The translations under genes and the position numbers were made by a program. A DNA stretch of 64,000 nucleotides from Asanoa ferruginea (GTDB taxonomy: Bacteria > Actinomycetota > Actinomycetes > Mycobacteriales > Micromonosporaceae), in assembly GCF_003387075.1 (NCBI RefSeq), contig NZ_QUMQ01000001.1:1984001-2048000 (forward strand), read 5' to 3'. Of the stretch, positions 41,610 through 52,734 are shown piece after piece. The stretch's first letter is position 1; each line of letters starts with the position of its first letter. The notes under the pieces were generated by a model. That model made no database searches, was not told the DNA's origin, and saw only the letters and a program-made list of their open reading frames with translations.

Positions 41610-42068
41610 TCAGTCGCGGGTGATCGCGAACATGAAGCAGCCGTAGGCCACGTTGCGGCTGTGGATCTGCTGGACATCGGGATCGGCCAGGATCGCGGCG
41701 ATCTCCGCCTCCGGGTCGCTGCCGTCGTGCACCCGGGTCGACGGGTGGATCCAGCCGCGCTTGTCGTAGGCCCGCAGGATCTGCTTGCGGCCACGCCAGT
41801 CGGCGGGATACCCGTCTGCTGGAGCCGAGGGGCAGGCGCCGGCATGGGCGAACACCGGACCGATTTCGCGGTACGGACTGGCGGGCAGCACGGGCTCGTA
41901 CCCGAAAAGGATCAGTTCTTCGCCCTCGACGGCGTCGCGCAGGCAGCAACGCAACGGCTCGCCACCACCGGCGACGACGGGCTCCACCGGGTGGTCGGAA
42001 ACGTCGCGCCCGCTGTCGCGTACGCCGGTCAGGGTGTCGATCGAAATGGCGTGGATCCGGAAGCTCAT
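41610..42068 (-). CDS. DUF1203 family protein
   Basis: I start this at the ATG at 42068 (MSFRIHAISIDTLTGVRDSG), where the conserved part begins; the longer frame upstream is Arg-rich and non-homologous. The 152-aa product shows the DUF1203 pattern: CCLRDAVEGEELILFGYEPV, SPYREIGPVFAHAGACP and RAYDKRGWIHPSTRVHDGSD. It is a small soluble protein of unknown function, with conserved cysteines and His that could bind a metal. It lies downstream of the alpha/beta hydrolase gene on the same strand, 114 bp away. Confidence 0.85.
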   Translation of the reverse strand: MSFRIHAISIDTLTGVRDSGRDVSDHPVEPVVAGGGEPLRCCLRDAVEGEELILFGYEPVLPASPYREIGPVFAHAGACPSAPADGYPADWRGRKQILRAYDKRGWIHPSTRVHDGSDPEAEIAAILADPDVQQIHSRNVAYGCFMFAITRD

Positions 42069-42182
42069 GCCATCCAGTCTTCGGCTCCCGGAGCGGCGAA
42101 GCTGGCGGCTATCGGACCTCGCGATGCGGCGGGCCCGCCAGCCGCGCGACACGCCGACAGAGGCACGGCTGGCGAGCGATGA

Positions 42183-43055
42183 TCACGTTACGCCGTCGGT
42201 GGCCGTCACTGCGATGATGGCCGGCAGCACGATCGGCCACACCGCCGGTGGCGGATATTCGTGGCCGACGCCGGGCAGCGGCACGAGCCGGGCGCCCGGG
42301 ATCTCGCGGGCCAGCGCCTCGCCGTGCCCGAGCGGGAAGAACGGGTCTTCGGTGCCGTGCAGCACCAGCGTCGGCGCGGTGATGTCGGCGAGGCTGCCGT
42401 CGACCGGCGGGCCGCCGTCGAGGATCCAGTGGTTGGTCTGGCTGGCCGCGAAGTCGTTGGTGCGGTCGTAGACGCGGGCGGCCATCTCGCGGGCGTGCTC
42501 CTTGCCGAGGGTCGCCGAGCCGCCGAACGTCGCGAGGTCGCGCACGAGCCGGTCGATCGCCGCGGACCGGTCGGCCCAGTCGGGCGCGGGCTCGGGATCG
42601 CCGAACATCGCCTGGATCCGCTCTGCGGGCGGTGGCAGCGGCTCGGCGTCGTCGGGTCGGGGTGGCGCCGGGCTGGTTTCGATCAGCGTCAGCGACGCCA
42701 CCCGGTCGGGATGCTCGATCGCGATCTGCTGTGCGATGCCGCCGCCCATCGAGACGCCGACCAGGTGGGCCCGCTCGATGCCGAGCGCGTCGAGCAGGCC
42801 CAGCGCGTCGGTCACCAGGTCAACGCCGGTGTAGCCGGGTTTGCCGGCCGGATAGTTCGTCGACCGGCCGGTGTCGCGGTTGTCGTAGCGCACGACGTGG
42901 CGGCCGGCGTCGGCCAGCGCGGCGCAGAACTCCGGCTCCCAGAAGTCCATCGAGCTGGCAGCCCCGCCCAGCAGCAGGACCGCCGGGTCACCCGGGTCGC
43001 CGAACGTGTCGACGCAGAGCGTGGCGTCGCCGACCGGGACCATCCGCTCCGGCAC
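42183..43055 (-). CDS. Alpha/beta hydrolase
   Basis: The 290-aa product has the alpha/beta-hydrolase fold. VLLLGGAASSMDFW is the oxyanion loop region, VRYDNRDTGRST follows, the nucleophile elbow GVSMGGG (Ser) is near residue 103, the acid is in HGTEDPFFP, and the His is in GVGHEYPP near the C-terminus. It is probably an esterase, lactonase or C-C bond hydrolase; the substrate is not evident. It directly follows metH, with a 3-bp gap on the same strand, so they may be co-transcribed. A link to methionine metabolism is not supported by the family. Confidence 0.9.
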   Translation of the reverse strand: MPERMVPVGDATLCVDTFGDPGDPAVLLLGGAASSMDFWEPEFCAALADAGRHVVRYDNRDTGRSTNYPAGKPGYTGVDLVTDALGLLDALGIERAHLVGVSMGGGIAQQIAIEHPDRVASLTLIETSPAPPRPDDAEPLPPPAERIQAMFGDPEPAPDWADRSAAIDRLVRDLATFGGSATLGKEHAREMAARVYDRTNDFAASQTNHWILDGGPPVDGSLADITAPTLVLHGTEDPFFPLGHGEALAREIPGARLVPLPGVGHEYPPPAVWPIVLPAIIAVTATDGVT

Positions 43056-43058
43056 CGG

Positions 43059-46679
<3,621 letters not shown>

Positions 46680-46802
46680 GGCCGTATCTCCTCCGGTCGC
46701 CTGACCGCCCCTCACCGGGTAGTTTCCCGATCACTGGAGCGACCGTCGAGAATACCTGGATTCGAGGGTGTGATGCGGCCGGCAGTCCAGAGTGTGAGCC
46801 GG

Positions 46803-47624
46803 CTATCGTGCCAGCCGCGCCAGAAGTCCGGAGGCTGCCGCGATGCCCACCGCGGTCGCCACGATCAACACGCCGAAGTCCAGCGGCAGCCGCGCCGGGG
46901 TGCCGATCAGCAGCCCACGCAGCGCTTCCACCTGATAGCTCAACGGGTTGACGTGGTTGACCACCTGGAGCCAGCCGGGCATCAGTGACACCGGATAGAG
47001 CGCGTTCGACGCGAAGAACAGCGGCATCATGATCGCCTGGCCGATGCCCATCATCCGGTCGCGCGACAGCACCAGCCCGGCGATGGTCACCGAGAGGCAG
47101 CAGAAGAACGCGGCGCCGAGCAACACCACGACGACCACGCCGAGCAGCTTGAGCGGGTTGACGGTGAAGCGCACGCCGAGCAGTTCCGCTATCGCATAGA
47201 CGACAACCGCTTGAGCGAGGCCGCGTACGCCGGCCGCGAAGGCCTTCCCGGTGACCAGCGCCGCCCGCGGTGTCGGGGTGACCATCAGCTTGGCCAGCAC
47301 GCCCGCGTCGCGTTCCCAGATGATCTGGATTCCGTAGAAGATCGACACGAACAGCGCCGACTGGGCGAGCACGCCGGGCGCGAGGAAGTCGAGATAGGGC
47401 ACCCCGCCGGTCGGGATCGCGTGCAGCTTGGTGAACGTGACGCCGAAGATGACCAGCCAGAGTGCCGGCTGCACGGCGCGGGTGAGCAGCTCGCTGCGGT
47501 CGTGCGAGAGCTTCTGGAGCTCGACGACGCAGAGCGCGACGACCCGCGACAGGACCAGCCGCGGGCTCATCCGCCGGTCGACATCAACCGAGCCGGCCAG
47601 CGGTGCGGCGAGTGGCACGGACAT
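46803..47624 (-). CDS. ABC-2 type transporter permease (DrrB-like)
   Basis: The 273-aa product has six predicted membrane segments and the ABC-2 pattern LTRAVQPALWLVIFGVTFTK, FLAPGVLAQSALFVSIFYGI and the MPLFFASNALYPVSLMPGW block that typifies drug/lipid exporter permeases. It pairs with the ATPase gene at 47584-48390, which it overlaps by 41 bp, forming a heteromeric exporter. Substrates of such pairs include antibiotics and lipids; the specific one is unknown. The MarR-type gene at the head of the operon probably controls expression. Confidence 0.93.
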   Translation of the reverse strand: MSVPLAAPLAGSVDVDRRMSPRLVLSRVVALCVVELQKLSHDRSELLTRAVQPALWLVIFGVTFTKLHAIPTGGVPYLDFLAPGVLAQSALFVSIFYGIQIIWERDAGVLAKLMVTPTPRAALVTGKAFAAGVRGLAQAVVVYAIAELLGVRFTVNPLKLLGVVVVVLLGAAFFCCLSVTIAGLVLSRDRMMGIGQAIMMPLFFASNALYPVSLMPGWLQVVNHVNPLSYQVEALRGLLIGTPARLPLDFGVLIVATAVGIAAASGLLARLAR

Positions 47625-48390
47625 CGCGGAGTCCCTTCTGATCTTCCTCGAGCGGCCCGCCCGAGTATTCGCGGAAGACGTCTTCGAGCGTGGCGTCGTC
47701 GTGGCCGAGCTCGTCGATCAGCTCGCGTGGTGTGCCGAGCTTGCCGAGCCGGCCGCGGTGCATCAGGCCGACCCGGTCGCAGGACTGCTCGGCCTCTTCC
47801 ATGTAGTGCGTGGTCAGCAGCACCGTCATGCCGGTCTCCGCGCGCACGGCGGCGATCCGGTCCCAGACGCTGCCGCGGGCGATCGGGTCGAGGCCGATCG
47901 TCGGCTCGTCGAGGATCAGCAACTGCGGCGAGCTGACCAGCGCCTGCGCCAGCTCCAGCCGGCGGATCATGCCGCCGGAATAGGTCTTGGCCAGCCGCCC
48001 GGCGGCGTCGGTGAGGCCCATCATCTCCAGTGCCTCGCTCACCTTGGCCTTGCGCTCCCGGCGCGGCACGTCGAACAGCCGCGCGAACAGCGACACGTTC
48101 TCGACGCCCGACAACGAGCCGTCGGCGGAGAGCTGCTGCGGCACATAACCGATCAGCCGGCGCACCGCCATCCGCCGCTTCGCGACGTCAAGACCGAAAA
48201 CCGAGATGACGCCATCGGGTACGGGCAGCAGCGCGGTGATCGCCCGGATGGTCGTGGTCTTCCCGGCGCCATTGGGCCCGAGCAGACCGAAGATCTCGCC
48301 ACGCTCGACGACCAGGTCGACGCCGTCGACCGCCTTGGTCTCGCCAAACTTGTAGTGCAAGTCCCGCACACTGACCGCAGCGTCGGTCAT
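47584..48390 (-). CDS. ABC transporter ATPase (DrrA-like)
   Basis: I start this at the ATG at 48390, with GGGAGGG upstream and a 4-bp overlap with the marR stop, giving 268 aa. Motifs are Walker A GPNGAGKTTT near residues 38-47, signature TYSGGMIRRLELAQAL and Walker B LLILDEPTIGLDP with H-loop TTHYMEE. The ending carries the DrrA-type C-terminal extension. It powers the permease encoded by the overlapping downstream gene. The MarR-type regulator gene, ATPase and permease form one tightly packed operon. Confidence 0.95.
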   Translation of the reverse strand: MTDAAVSVRDLHYKFGETKAVDGVDLVVERGEIFGLLGPNGAGKTTTIRAITALLPVPDGVISVFGLDVAKRRMAVRRLIGYVPQQLSADGSLSGVENVSLFARLFDVPRRERKAKVSEALEMMGLTDAAGRLAKTYSGGMIRRLELAQALVSSPQLLILDEPTIGLDPIARGSVWDRIAAVRAETGMTVLLTTHYMEEAEQSCDRVGLMHRGRLGKLGTPRELIDELGHDDATLEDVFREYSGGPLEEDQKGLRDVRATRRTAGRLG

Positions 48391-48872
48391 AGATCCCTCC
48401 CGGTGTCGTGCACGTCGGCGCGCACCTGGTCGAGCAGGCGGCGCAGGGCGGGCAGGGCGGCTTCGATGGCGGCGCGGTCCTCCGGGGCGGCCCGGTCGAG
48501 CGCCTGCCCGATCAGGGCGGCGCGGGCGGCTCGCCACGCGGCCATCCGCTCCTGCGCCCTGGTGGTCAGCGTGAGGCGGGCGGCGCGCCGGTCGGCAGGG
48601 TCGGGCTCGCGGTGCAGCAGGCCCTGGTCGACGAGGGCGTTGACCAGGGTGCTGACCGAGTTGCCGGCGAGGTCGAGCGCCTGCGCGGCGCCGGCGATCC
48701 CGACGCCGGGCTGGTTGGCGACCACGAACAACAGCTCACGCTGTGCCTCAGGGAGCGGCGGCACGGCGACCGCTTCGGCCGTGCGACGCCGCGAGAGACG
48801 GCGTAAAGCGGCTGTTATGGACATCAACTCCCCGACTACCTCCGCGCTCTGGGTGACGTCGGTCATCTCCAC
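48387..48872 (-). CDS. MarR-family transcriptional regulator
   Basis: The 161-aa product is a MarR winged helix-turn-helix protein: AQRELLFVVANQPGVGIAGA, ALDLAGNSVSTLVNALVDQG, and the wing LLHREPDPADRRAARLTL. The start GTG at 48872 lies 5 nt after GGAGGT; the ATG at 48866 is the alternative. An inverted repeat at 48877-48895 overlaps the ribosome site, so autoregulation is likely. It heads an operon with the ABC exporter and overlaps its ATPase gene by 4 bp, which suggests ligand-induced export, a common MarR role. Confidence 0.92.
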   Translation of the reverse strand: MEMTDVTQSAEVVGELMSITAALRRLSRRRTAEAVAVPPLPEAQRELLFVVANQPGVGIAGAAQALDLAGNSVSTLVNALVDQGLLHREPDPADRRAARLTLTTRAQERMAAWRAARAALIGQALDRAAPEDRAAIEAALPALRRLLDQVRADVHDTGRDL

Positions 48873-48876
48873 AAAT

Positions 48877-48895
48877 TACCTCCGTGACAGAGGTA
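48877..48895. promoter_or_regulatory. Probable MarR operator
   Basis: TACCTC and GAGGTA form an inverted repeat with a 7-nt spacer, directly before the marR-type start and in the gap shared with the divergent STAS gene. Flanking AAAT/ATTT extends the symmetry partly. Confidence 0.5.
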
Positions 48896-48973
48896 TTTGG
48901 TGGTGATCCGAGACACGCACTCGTTGTCCGTTGTATGGCCTAGAGCGAAGTTACGGTTTGACGGAAGACGAGA

Positions 48974-49342
48974 ATGGGGGCTCTCGTGCGCATTTCCATC
49001 GCCGAGGCGCCTGCTGGCGAAGCGACCGTCGTGAAGCTGGCCGGTGAGCTCGGCGTCGACACGGCGGCCGAGCTCGCGGCGGCGATCGAGGATCTCCTCG
49101 CTCGCCCCACCCACCGCATCGTCATCGACCTGGCCCTGCTCGGCTTCTGCGACTCGATGGGCCTGTCCACGTTCCTCGACGCCCACCGCCGGTGCGAGGC
49201 CGAGGGTGGCTACCTCGCGCTCGCGGCGCCGTCACCGTTCATGAGCCGGTTGCTCGACGTGGTCGGCCTGCTCCGCCAGGTGCCCGCCTACGCCACGGTC
49301 GCCTCGGCTTGCGCGGGCGGCAAAGAAGGCCGGCTGGCCTAG
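48974..49342 (+). CDS. STAS-domain anti-sigma factor antagonist
   Basis: The 122-aa product is a single STAS domain (ATVVKLAGELGVDTAAELAA, HRIVIDLALLGFCDSMGLST). The Ser in CDSMGLS is the usual phosphorylation site that controls binding to an anti-sigma kinase. A GTG at 48986 after a GGGGG site is an alternative start and would remove four residues. No anti-sigma or sigma gene is adjacent, so its partner lies elsewhere. It is divergent from the MarR operon. Confidence 0.88.
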   Translation: MGALVRISIAEAPAGEATVVKLAGELGVDTAAELAAAIEDLLARPTHRIVIDLALLGFCDSMGLSTFLDAHRRCEAEGGYLALAAPSPFMSRLLDVVGLLRQVPAYATVASACAGGKEGRLA

Positions 49343-49351
49343 CACTCATCC

Positions 49352-49378
49352 CCCGTATGCGGATTTTTCGGATACGGG
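49352..49378 (+). terminator. Imperfect hairpin after the STAS gene
   Basis: CCCGTAT pairs with ATACGGG, with further pairs and one mismatch around a TTTT loop, about 10 bp after the STAS stop. No T-run follows. It may be a weak terminator or a leader structure of the next gene. Confidence 0.35.
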
Positions 49379-49417
49379 CGACTACGGTGGAAGTAGTTAT
49401 GGGATGAGGTGGGTCGC

Positions 49418-49714
49418 ATGAGTCGGTCCGTTTCCACCAAGGGCACGCTGCCCGACGAGAAGCGCCACACCAGGATCGGCGGTTCGTGGATCATCCTGCT
49501 GATCGGCTTGATCCTGCTCGCCTTCCTCCTGGTCTTCGTGCTGCAAAACCTGGACAGCGTGCGCATCCACTTCCTGTCCGCCAACTTCACGATGCCGCTC
49601 GGCGTGGCCCTGCTGCTGGCCGCCATCGGAGGCGCACTGATCTGCGCGGTCCCGTTCGCGGCCCGGATCTTCCAGCTCCGCCGCGCGACCCGCCGCCCAC
49701 GCAACATGCGGTGA
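49418..49714 (+). CDS. LapA-domain (DUF1049) membrane protein
   Basis: I start this at the ATG at 49418, which follows GATGAGGTGG; the product is 98 aa. Two transmembrane helices are present (IILLIGLILLAFLLVFVLQN and VALLLAAIGGALICAVPFAA), separated by LDSVRIHFLSANFTMPL, the LapA/DUF1049 signature. The C-terminus is Arg-rich and cytoplasmic. In proteobacteria LapA is involved in lipopolysaccharide assembly control; in actinomycetes the role is unknown. The next gene starts 20 bp later and appears to have its own leaderless promoter. Confidence 0.85.
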   Translation: MSRSVSTKGTLPDEKRHTRIGGSWIILLIGLILLAFLLVFVLQNLDSVRIHFLSANFTMPLGVALLLAAIGGALICAVPFAARIFQLRRATRRPRNMR

Positions 49715-49722
49715 GATCGCGC

Positions 49723-49728
49723 TAATTT
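49723..49728 (+). promoter_or_regulatory. Leaderless -10 element (TAATTT) of the ohr gene
   Basis: TAATTT ends 6 nt before the ATG at 49735, with no ribosome site between. This is the expected spacing for transcription starting at the A of ATG. Confidence 0.6.
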
Positions 49729-49734
49729 GGCTGT

Positions 49735-50172
49735 ATGGCAAAGGTTCTTTATACCGCCGAGGCCCACGTGGCCGGCGGGCGCACAAACGGGCACGGTCGC
49801 ACCTCCGACGGCGCGCTGGAGGTCGACCTGCGCGCACCGGCCGAGATGGGCGGCGAGGGCGGCGGCACCAACCCCGAGCAACTCTTCGCCGTCGGCTACG
49901 CCGCGTGCTTCGAGTCGGCCCTGGCCGGCGCCGCCCGCCGGGCACACATCGAAGCCGGCGACGCGGAGATCGACTCCAAGGTCAGCCTGCTGCCCACCGG
50001 CACCGGCGGCTTCGTGCTGGCGGTCGAACTCGACGTCACGCTCCCCTCGATCACCGACGAGGCCCAGGCCGTCGACCTGGTCCGCACCGCGCACAGCATC
50101 TGCCCCTATTCGAACGCCACCCGCGGCAACATCGACGTCACCCTGACCGCCAACGGCAAGCCGGTCGAATAA
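49735..50172 (+). CDS. ohr: Ohr-type organic hydroperoxide reductase (OsmC superfamily)
   Basis: The 145-aa product has the Ohr layout: KVLYTAEAHVAGGRTNGHGR at the N-terminus, GTNPEQLFAVGYAACFESAL with the reactive Cys, and SICPYSNATRGNIDVTL with the second Cys of the pair. The two cysteines reduce organic hydroperoxides. Usually the gene is controlled by a MarR-type OhrR; none is adjacent here, and the nearby MarR gene is linked to an exporter instead. The leaderless promoter at 49723-49728 drives it. Confidence 0.94.
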   Translation: MAKVLYTAEAHVAGGRTNGHGRTSDGALEVDLRAPAEMGGEGGGTNPEQLFAVGYAACFESALAGAARRAHIEAGDAEIDSKVSLLPTGTGGFVLAVELDVTLPSITDEAQAVDLVRTAHSICPYSNATRGNIDVTLTANGKPVE

Positions 50173-50286
50173 CGGCCGCCGGCCCCGACCGGGTCCGCGC
50201 CCGGTTGGGGTCTTTGGTCGTGACTTGTGCGGCAAAACCTCGGGAAGTTGTCGACCCTCGGCGCGCCGGTCTGTTGTACTCCACCT

Positions 50287-50781
50287 GTGTCCGCGATCGA
50301 CCATCTCCTGCATGCCAACGAGGCATACGCCGCCAGGTTCGAAGGCGCCCGACCCCAACGTCCGAAGCTGAGGCTGGCGGTCGTCGCCTGCATGGACTCG
50401 CGGCTCGACCTGTTCGGCGCGCTCGGCCTCCAGATCGGCGACGCCCACCTGATCCGCAACGCGGGCGGGCTGCCGACCGAAGACGTGCTCCGCTCGCTCG
50501 CGGTCAGCCAGCACTCGCTCGGCACCCGCGAGGTCGTGGTGATCCACCACACCGAGTGCGGGATGGAAGGCTTCGACGACGACGCGTTCCGCCGGCGGCT
50601 GACCGACGACACCGGCGTCGCGCCGGAATGGAGCGTGCCGGGCTTCAGCGACATCCGCCTGACGGTGCGCAAGTCGATCTCCGTCGTGCGCGGTTGCCCC
50701 TGGCTGCCGCACCGCGACGACGTGCGCGGCTTCGTCTTCGATGTCGCCACCGCCCGCCTCGAAGAGGTCGAAGCCGACTAG
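50287..50781 (+). CDS. Beta-class carbonic anhydrase
   Basis: I start this at the GTG at 50287 (VSAIDHLLHANEAYAARFEG), where family similarity begins, giving 164 aa. The zinc-binding motifs are ACMDSRLD (CxDSR) and IHHTECGM (HxxC), the latter about 51 residues later. It interconverts CO2 and bicarbonate. This short form is frequent in actinomycetes. It follows ohr by 114 bp on the same strand and overlaps the convergent oxidoreductase gene by 4 bp. Confidence 0.93.
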   Translation: MSAIDHLLHANEAYAARFEGARPQRPKLRLAVVACMDSRLDLFGALGLQIGDAHLIRNAGGLPTEDVLRSLAVSQHSLGTREVVVIHHTECGMEGFDDDAFRRRLTDDTGVAPEWSVPGFSDIRLTVRKSISVVRGCPWLPHRDDVRGFVFDVATARLEEVEAD

Positions 50782-51611
50782 CGCAGCTTCGGCAGCGCCT
50801 CCGTGGCGATCTTCTCCACCATCGCCGGGTTGTCGGTCCAGATCGGGTCGTACGGGCGCGGATGGTGGAAGACCAGGTCGGTGAAGCCGAGTTCGGCGTA
50901 GCGGCCGACCAGGTCGAGAAACGCCTCGACGCTCGACAGCGGGCGCTCGGGGCCGTTGTCGGCCAGCAGGATCCGGTCGATCGCCCGGCCCGACTCATCG
51001 AGCCGGGCCGCGTTCACCCGGATCGTCGCCTCCTCGCCTTCGGTGATCCACGCGTCGGCGTACCGGATGACGGTCTCCATGGTCTTGCGCCCACCGGCGG
51101 CGACCGCCAGTGGCAGGCGCGGGCGCTGCACACAGCCGGGCAGCATCCGCGCCTCGTCGACCGTGTAGAACTCGCCGGAATGCGACGCCGACGGCTCGCG
51201 GAGCAGGGTGTCGACGGTGCCGACGAACTCGTCGAGACGGCGGGCCCGCTCGCCCGGCGATAGCACCGACCCGCCCAGCACGGTCGCGTCGAAGCCGATG
51301 CCGCCCGCGCCGATGCCGAGGGTCAGCCGCCCCTCGCTGACGTGGTCGAGCGTCATCGCCTCCTTGGCCAGCGTCACCGGGTGACGGAAGTTGGGCGAGG
51401 AGACCATGGTGCCGAGGCGGATCCGCGAGGTCCGGGCCGCGATGCCGGTCAGCCACGGGATCGCGGCGTGCCAGGGCCGGTCGCGATAGCGGCGCCAGGA
51501 CAGGTGGTCGTAGGTCCAGAGATGGTCGTAGCCCATCTCCTCGATCCGCCGCGCCAGCGCCACGCTCTCCGGCCAGGGGTCGGTCGGCAGCAGCAAAACA
51601 CCGATTCGCAC
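50778..51611 (-). CDS. LLM-class F420-dependent oxidoreductase
   Basis: The 277-aa product is a luciferase-like TIM barrel: IGVLLLPTDPWPESVALARR, MGYDHLWTYDHLSWR, SRIRLGTMVSSPNFRHPV, EGRLTLGIGAGG, PLAVAAGGRKTM and DAWITEGEE. These agree with F420-dependent members, in which the cofactor is deazaflavin. Substrate not known. The GTG start has a TAGGGT element 6 nt upstream and no ribosome site, indicating a leaderless transcript. It overlaps the convergent carbonic anhydrase gene by 4 bp. Confidence 0.92.
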   Translation of the reverse strand: MRIGVLLLPTDPWPESVALARRIEEMGYDHLWTYDHLSWRRYRDRPWHAAIPWLTGIAARTSRIRLGTMVSSPNFRHPVTLAKEAMTLDHVSEGRLTLGIGAGGIGFDATVLGGSVLSPGERARRLDEFVGTVDTLLREPSASHSGEFYTVDEARMLPGCVQRPRLPLAVAAGGRKTMETVIRYADAWITEGEEATIRVNAARLDESGRAIDRILLADNGPERPLSSVEAFLDLVGRYAELGFTDLVFHHPRPYDPIWTDNPAMVEKIATEALPKLR

Positions 51612-51617
51612 CCGCCG

Positions 51618-51623
51618 ACCCTA
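51618..51623 (-). promoter_or_regulatory. Leaderless -10 element (TAGGGT) of the LLM oxidoreductase gene
   Basis: TAGGGT on the minus strand ends 6 nt before the GTG at 51611, with no ribosome site between. Confidence 0.55.
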
Positions 51624-51628
51624 CCCAG

Positions 51629-52120
51629 TCACGCCGGATCGAGATCCTTGACGAAGATCCGGCAAAGATCAGGAACGACTTGCACGGTCCCATCGGGTAC
51701 GTGCTCCTCGCGCCAGGTCTGCACGATGCCGTGCGCCCACTCGCGGTAGCCGAGCCGCTCGTACCAGCCGATCACCCGGTCGTTGTCGAGGTCGATCCCG
51801 GCTCCCAGCCGGCCCGCCATCCGCACCTCGTCGAGTTCCTCGGCCTCGCGCAGCAGCGCCTTGCCGCGCCCGTTGTTGCGCCGGCCGTCGACCACGTGCA
51901 GGCGGTGCACGAAAGGCACCCCGGGCAGGTGCTTGCGGACGATGTCCTCGTCAGCGGGTTCCCAGGTCACATAGACGGCGCCGATCGGGTCTTCGCCTTC
52001 CCAGGAGGTGAGCACGACGCCCTGGCGTTTCAGCCGCTGCCGGTAGAAGGCCGTCCGCTCCGGGCCGAGGACACGCTCGAGATAAAGCATGTCCTCAGCG
52101 GAAGCGGGCCGGATCTGCAC
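51629..52120 (-). CDS. GNAT-family N-acetyltransferase
   Basis: The 163-aa product has the GNAT fold: MQIRPASAEDMLYLERVLG, then GAVYVTWEPADEDIVRKHLP, the acetyl-CoA loop VVDGRRNNGRGKALLREAEE (the RxxGxG/A-like pyrophosphate site), and GAGIDLDNDRVIGWYERLGY with the Asn and Tyr typical of the C-terminal half. The acceptor is unknown. It ends 18 bp before the start of the LLM oxidoreductase gene on the same strand; that gene appears leaderless, so the two may be transcribed separately. Confidence 0.9.
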   Translation of the reverse strand: MQIRPASAEDMLYLERVLGPERTAFYRQRLKRQGVVLTSWEGEDPIGAVYVTWEPADEDIVRKHLPGVPFVHRLHVVDGRRNNGRGKALLREAEELDEVRMAGRLGAGIDLDNDRVIGWYERLGYREWAHGIVQTWREEHVPDGTVQVVPDLCRIFVKDLDPA

Positions 52121-52164
52121 ATGGCAATGGTGCCGGCCAAAGGTGAAGTCGTGTCAGACCCGCG

Positions 52165-52416
52165 TTATGCGCGGATCATCACGACGGCCATTACGACCAC
52201 GGCGCCAACCAACAGAGTGGCCGTGCCGAGCGCCGCGATGGCGATGCGGAGCAGTTGGACGGCGTTCGCGAAAGCCTCGCCGACCTGCCCGAAGAGCTTG
52301 ACGGCCGCGATCATCACGAGCCCGATGACGACGGCGACGAAGGGAAGGGTGCCCAGGCCTGGATCCGGCCCTATCGAGTCCTTGGCCAGATTGGACAGAG
52401 CGGTTACCGTGGACAT
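52165..52416 (-). CDS. Small two-helix membrane protein
   Basis: The 83-aa product has a polar N-terminus and two hydrophobic segments, about residues 24-44 (LPFVAVVIGLVMIAAVKLFG) and 58-82. A GAGGAGT ribosome site precedes the ATG at 52416. I recognise no family. It is divergent from the XRE regulator locus, separated by a 318-bp region rich in inverted repeats and one strong plus-strand terminator. Confidence 0.6.
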   Translation of the reverse strand: MSTVTALSNLAKDSIGPDPGLGTLPFVAVVIGLVMIAAVKLFGQVGEAFANAVQLLRIAIAALGTATLLVGAVVVMAVVMIRA

Positions 52417-52458
52417 GACGGACTCCTCGCTTCAGACCCGCAGGAGCTTGCCGTTGCA

Positions 52459-52495
52459 GACACCCTCGGTTGCCGCCGAGGGTGTCTTTTCTTTC
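52459..52495 (+). terminator. Strong plus-strand Rho-independent terminator with no upstream gene
   Basis: GACACCCTCGG pairs perfectly with CCGAGGGTGTC around a 6-nt loop and is followed by TTTTCTTTCTTT. The orientation is plus, but the gene to its left (52165-52416) is on the minus strand. It may end an unannotated small or antisense RNA, or be an attenuator in the regulator leader. Confidence 0.75.
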
Positions 52496-52597
52496 TTTGG
52501 AACAGCTGTCACAGCCAAAGTGACCCTGCTAGAGTTTCCTGCGGCTTCACCTCCTCTCGTTAAGATTCAGTAACGTCGCTTGTGGTTCAGCTTAAAC

Positions 52598-52614
52598 TTC
52601 AGCATTGAGCTGAA
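52598..52614. promoter_or_regulatory. TTCAGC/GCTGAA inverted repeat, site 1
   Basis: TTCAGC and GCTGAA face each other across a 5-nt spacer. Additional half-sites lie just upstream (TTCAGC at 52586, TTCAGT at 52566). The same core recurs in the perfect repeat at 52694-52716. Confidence 0.5.
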
Positions 52615-52693
52615 TCAAGGTGTTATCGTGCTGTAGACAGCACCGATCAGCGTGAATGTGGCATTCATTTGCCTTCATCCGTGCTGAGAGGCC

Positions 52694-52716
52694 AACTTCA
52701 GCGGTTCGCTGAAGTT
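52694..52716. promoter_or_regulatory. Perfect 10+3+10 inverted repeat before the XRE gene
   Basis: The arms AACTTCAGCG and CGCTGAAGTT are exact complements with a GTT centre. The site is 18 bp upstream of the ATG at 52735 and just before its GAAGGAG ribosome site, a classic place for an autoregulatory operator. Confidence 0.65.
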
Positions 52717-52734
52717 GACTGAAGGAGAACGCGA

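Larger units (their letters stand above)
52417..52734. other. Repeat-rich intergenic region upstream of the XRE regulator
   Basis: This 318-bp gap holds a strong plus-strand terminator (52459-52495), several TTCAGC half-sites from 52566 on, a spaced inverted repeat at 52598-52614 and a perfect 23-nt inverted repeat at 52694-52716. No reading frame with a ribosome site is seen between the terminator and 52735. Confidence 0.6.

Noticed and set aside
46680-46802. A cobalamin riboswitch before metH
   Set aside because: The gap is only about 120 nt and shows no B12-box-like core or multi-stem layout; I see only a possible promoter and the GGAGGAG ribosome site.
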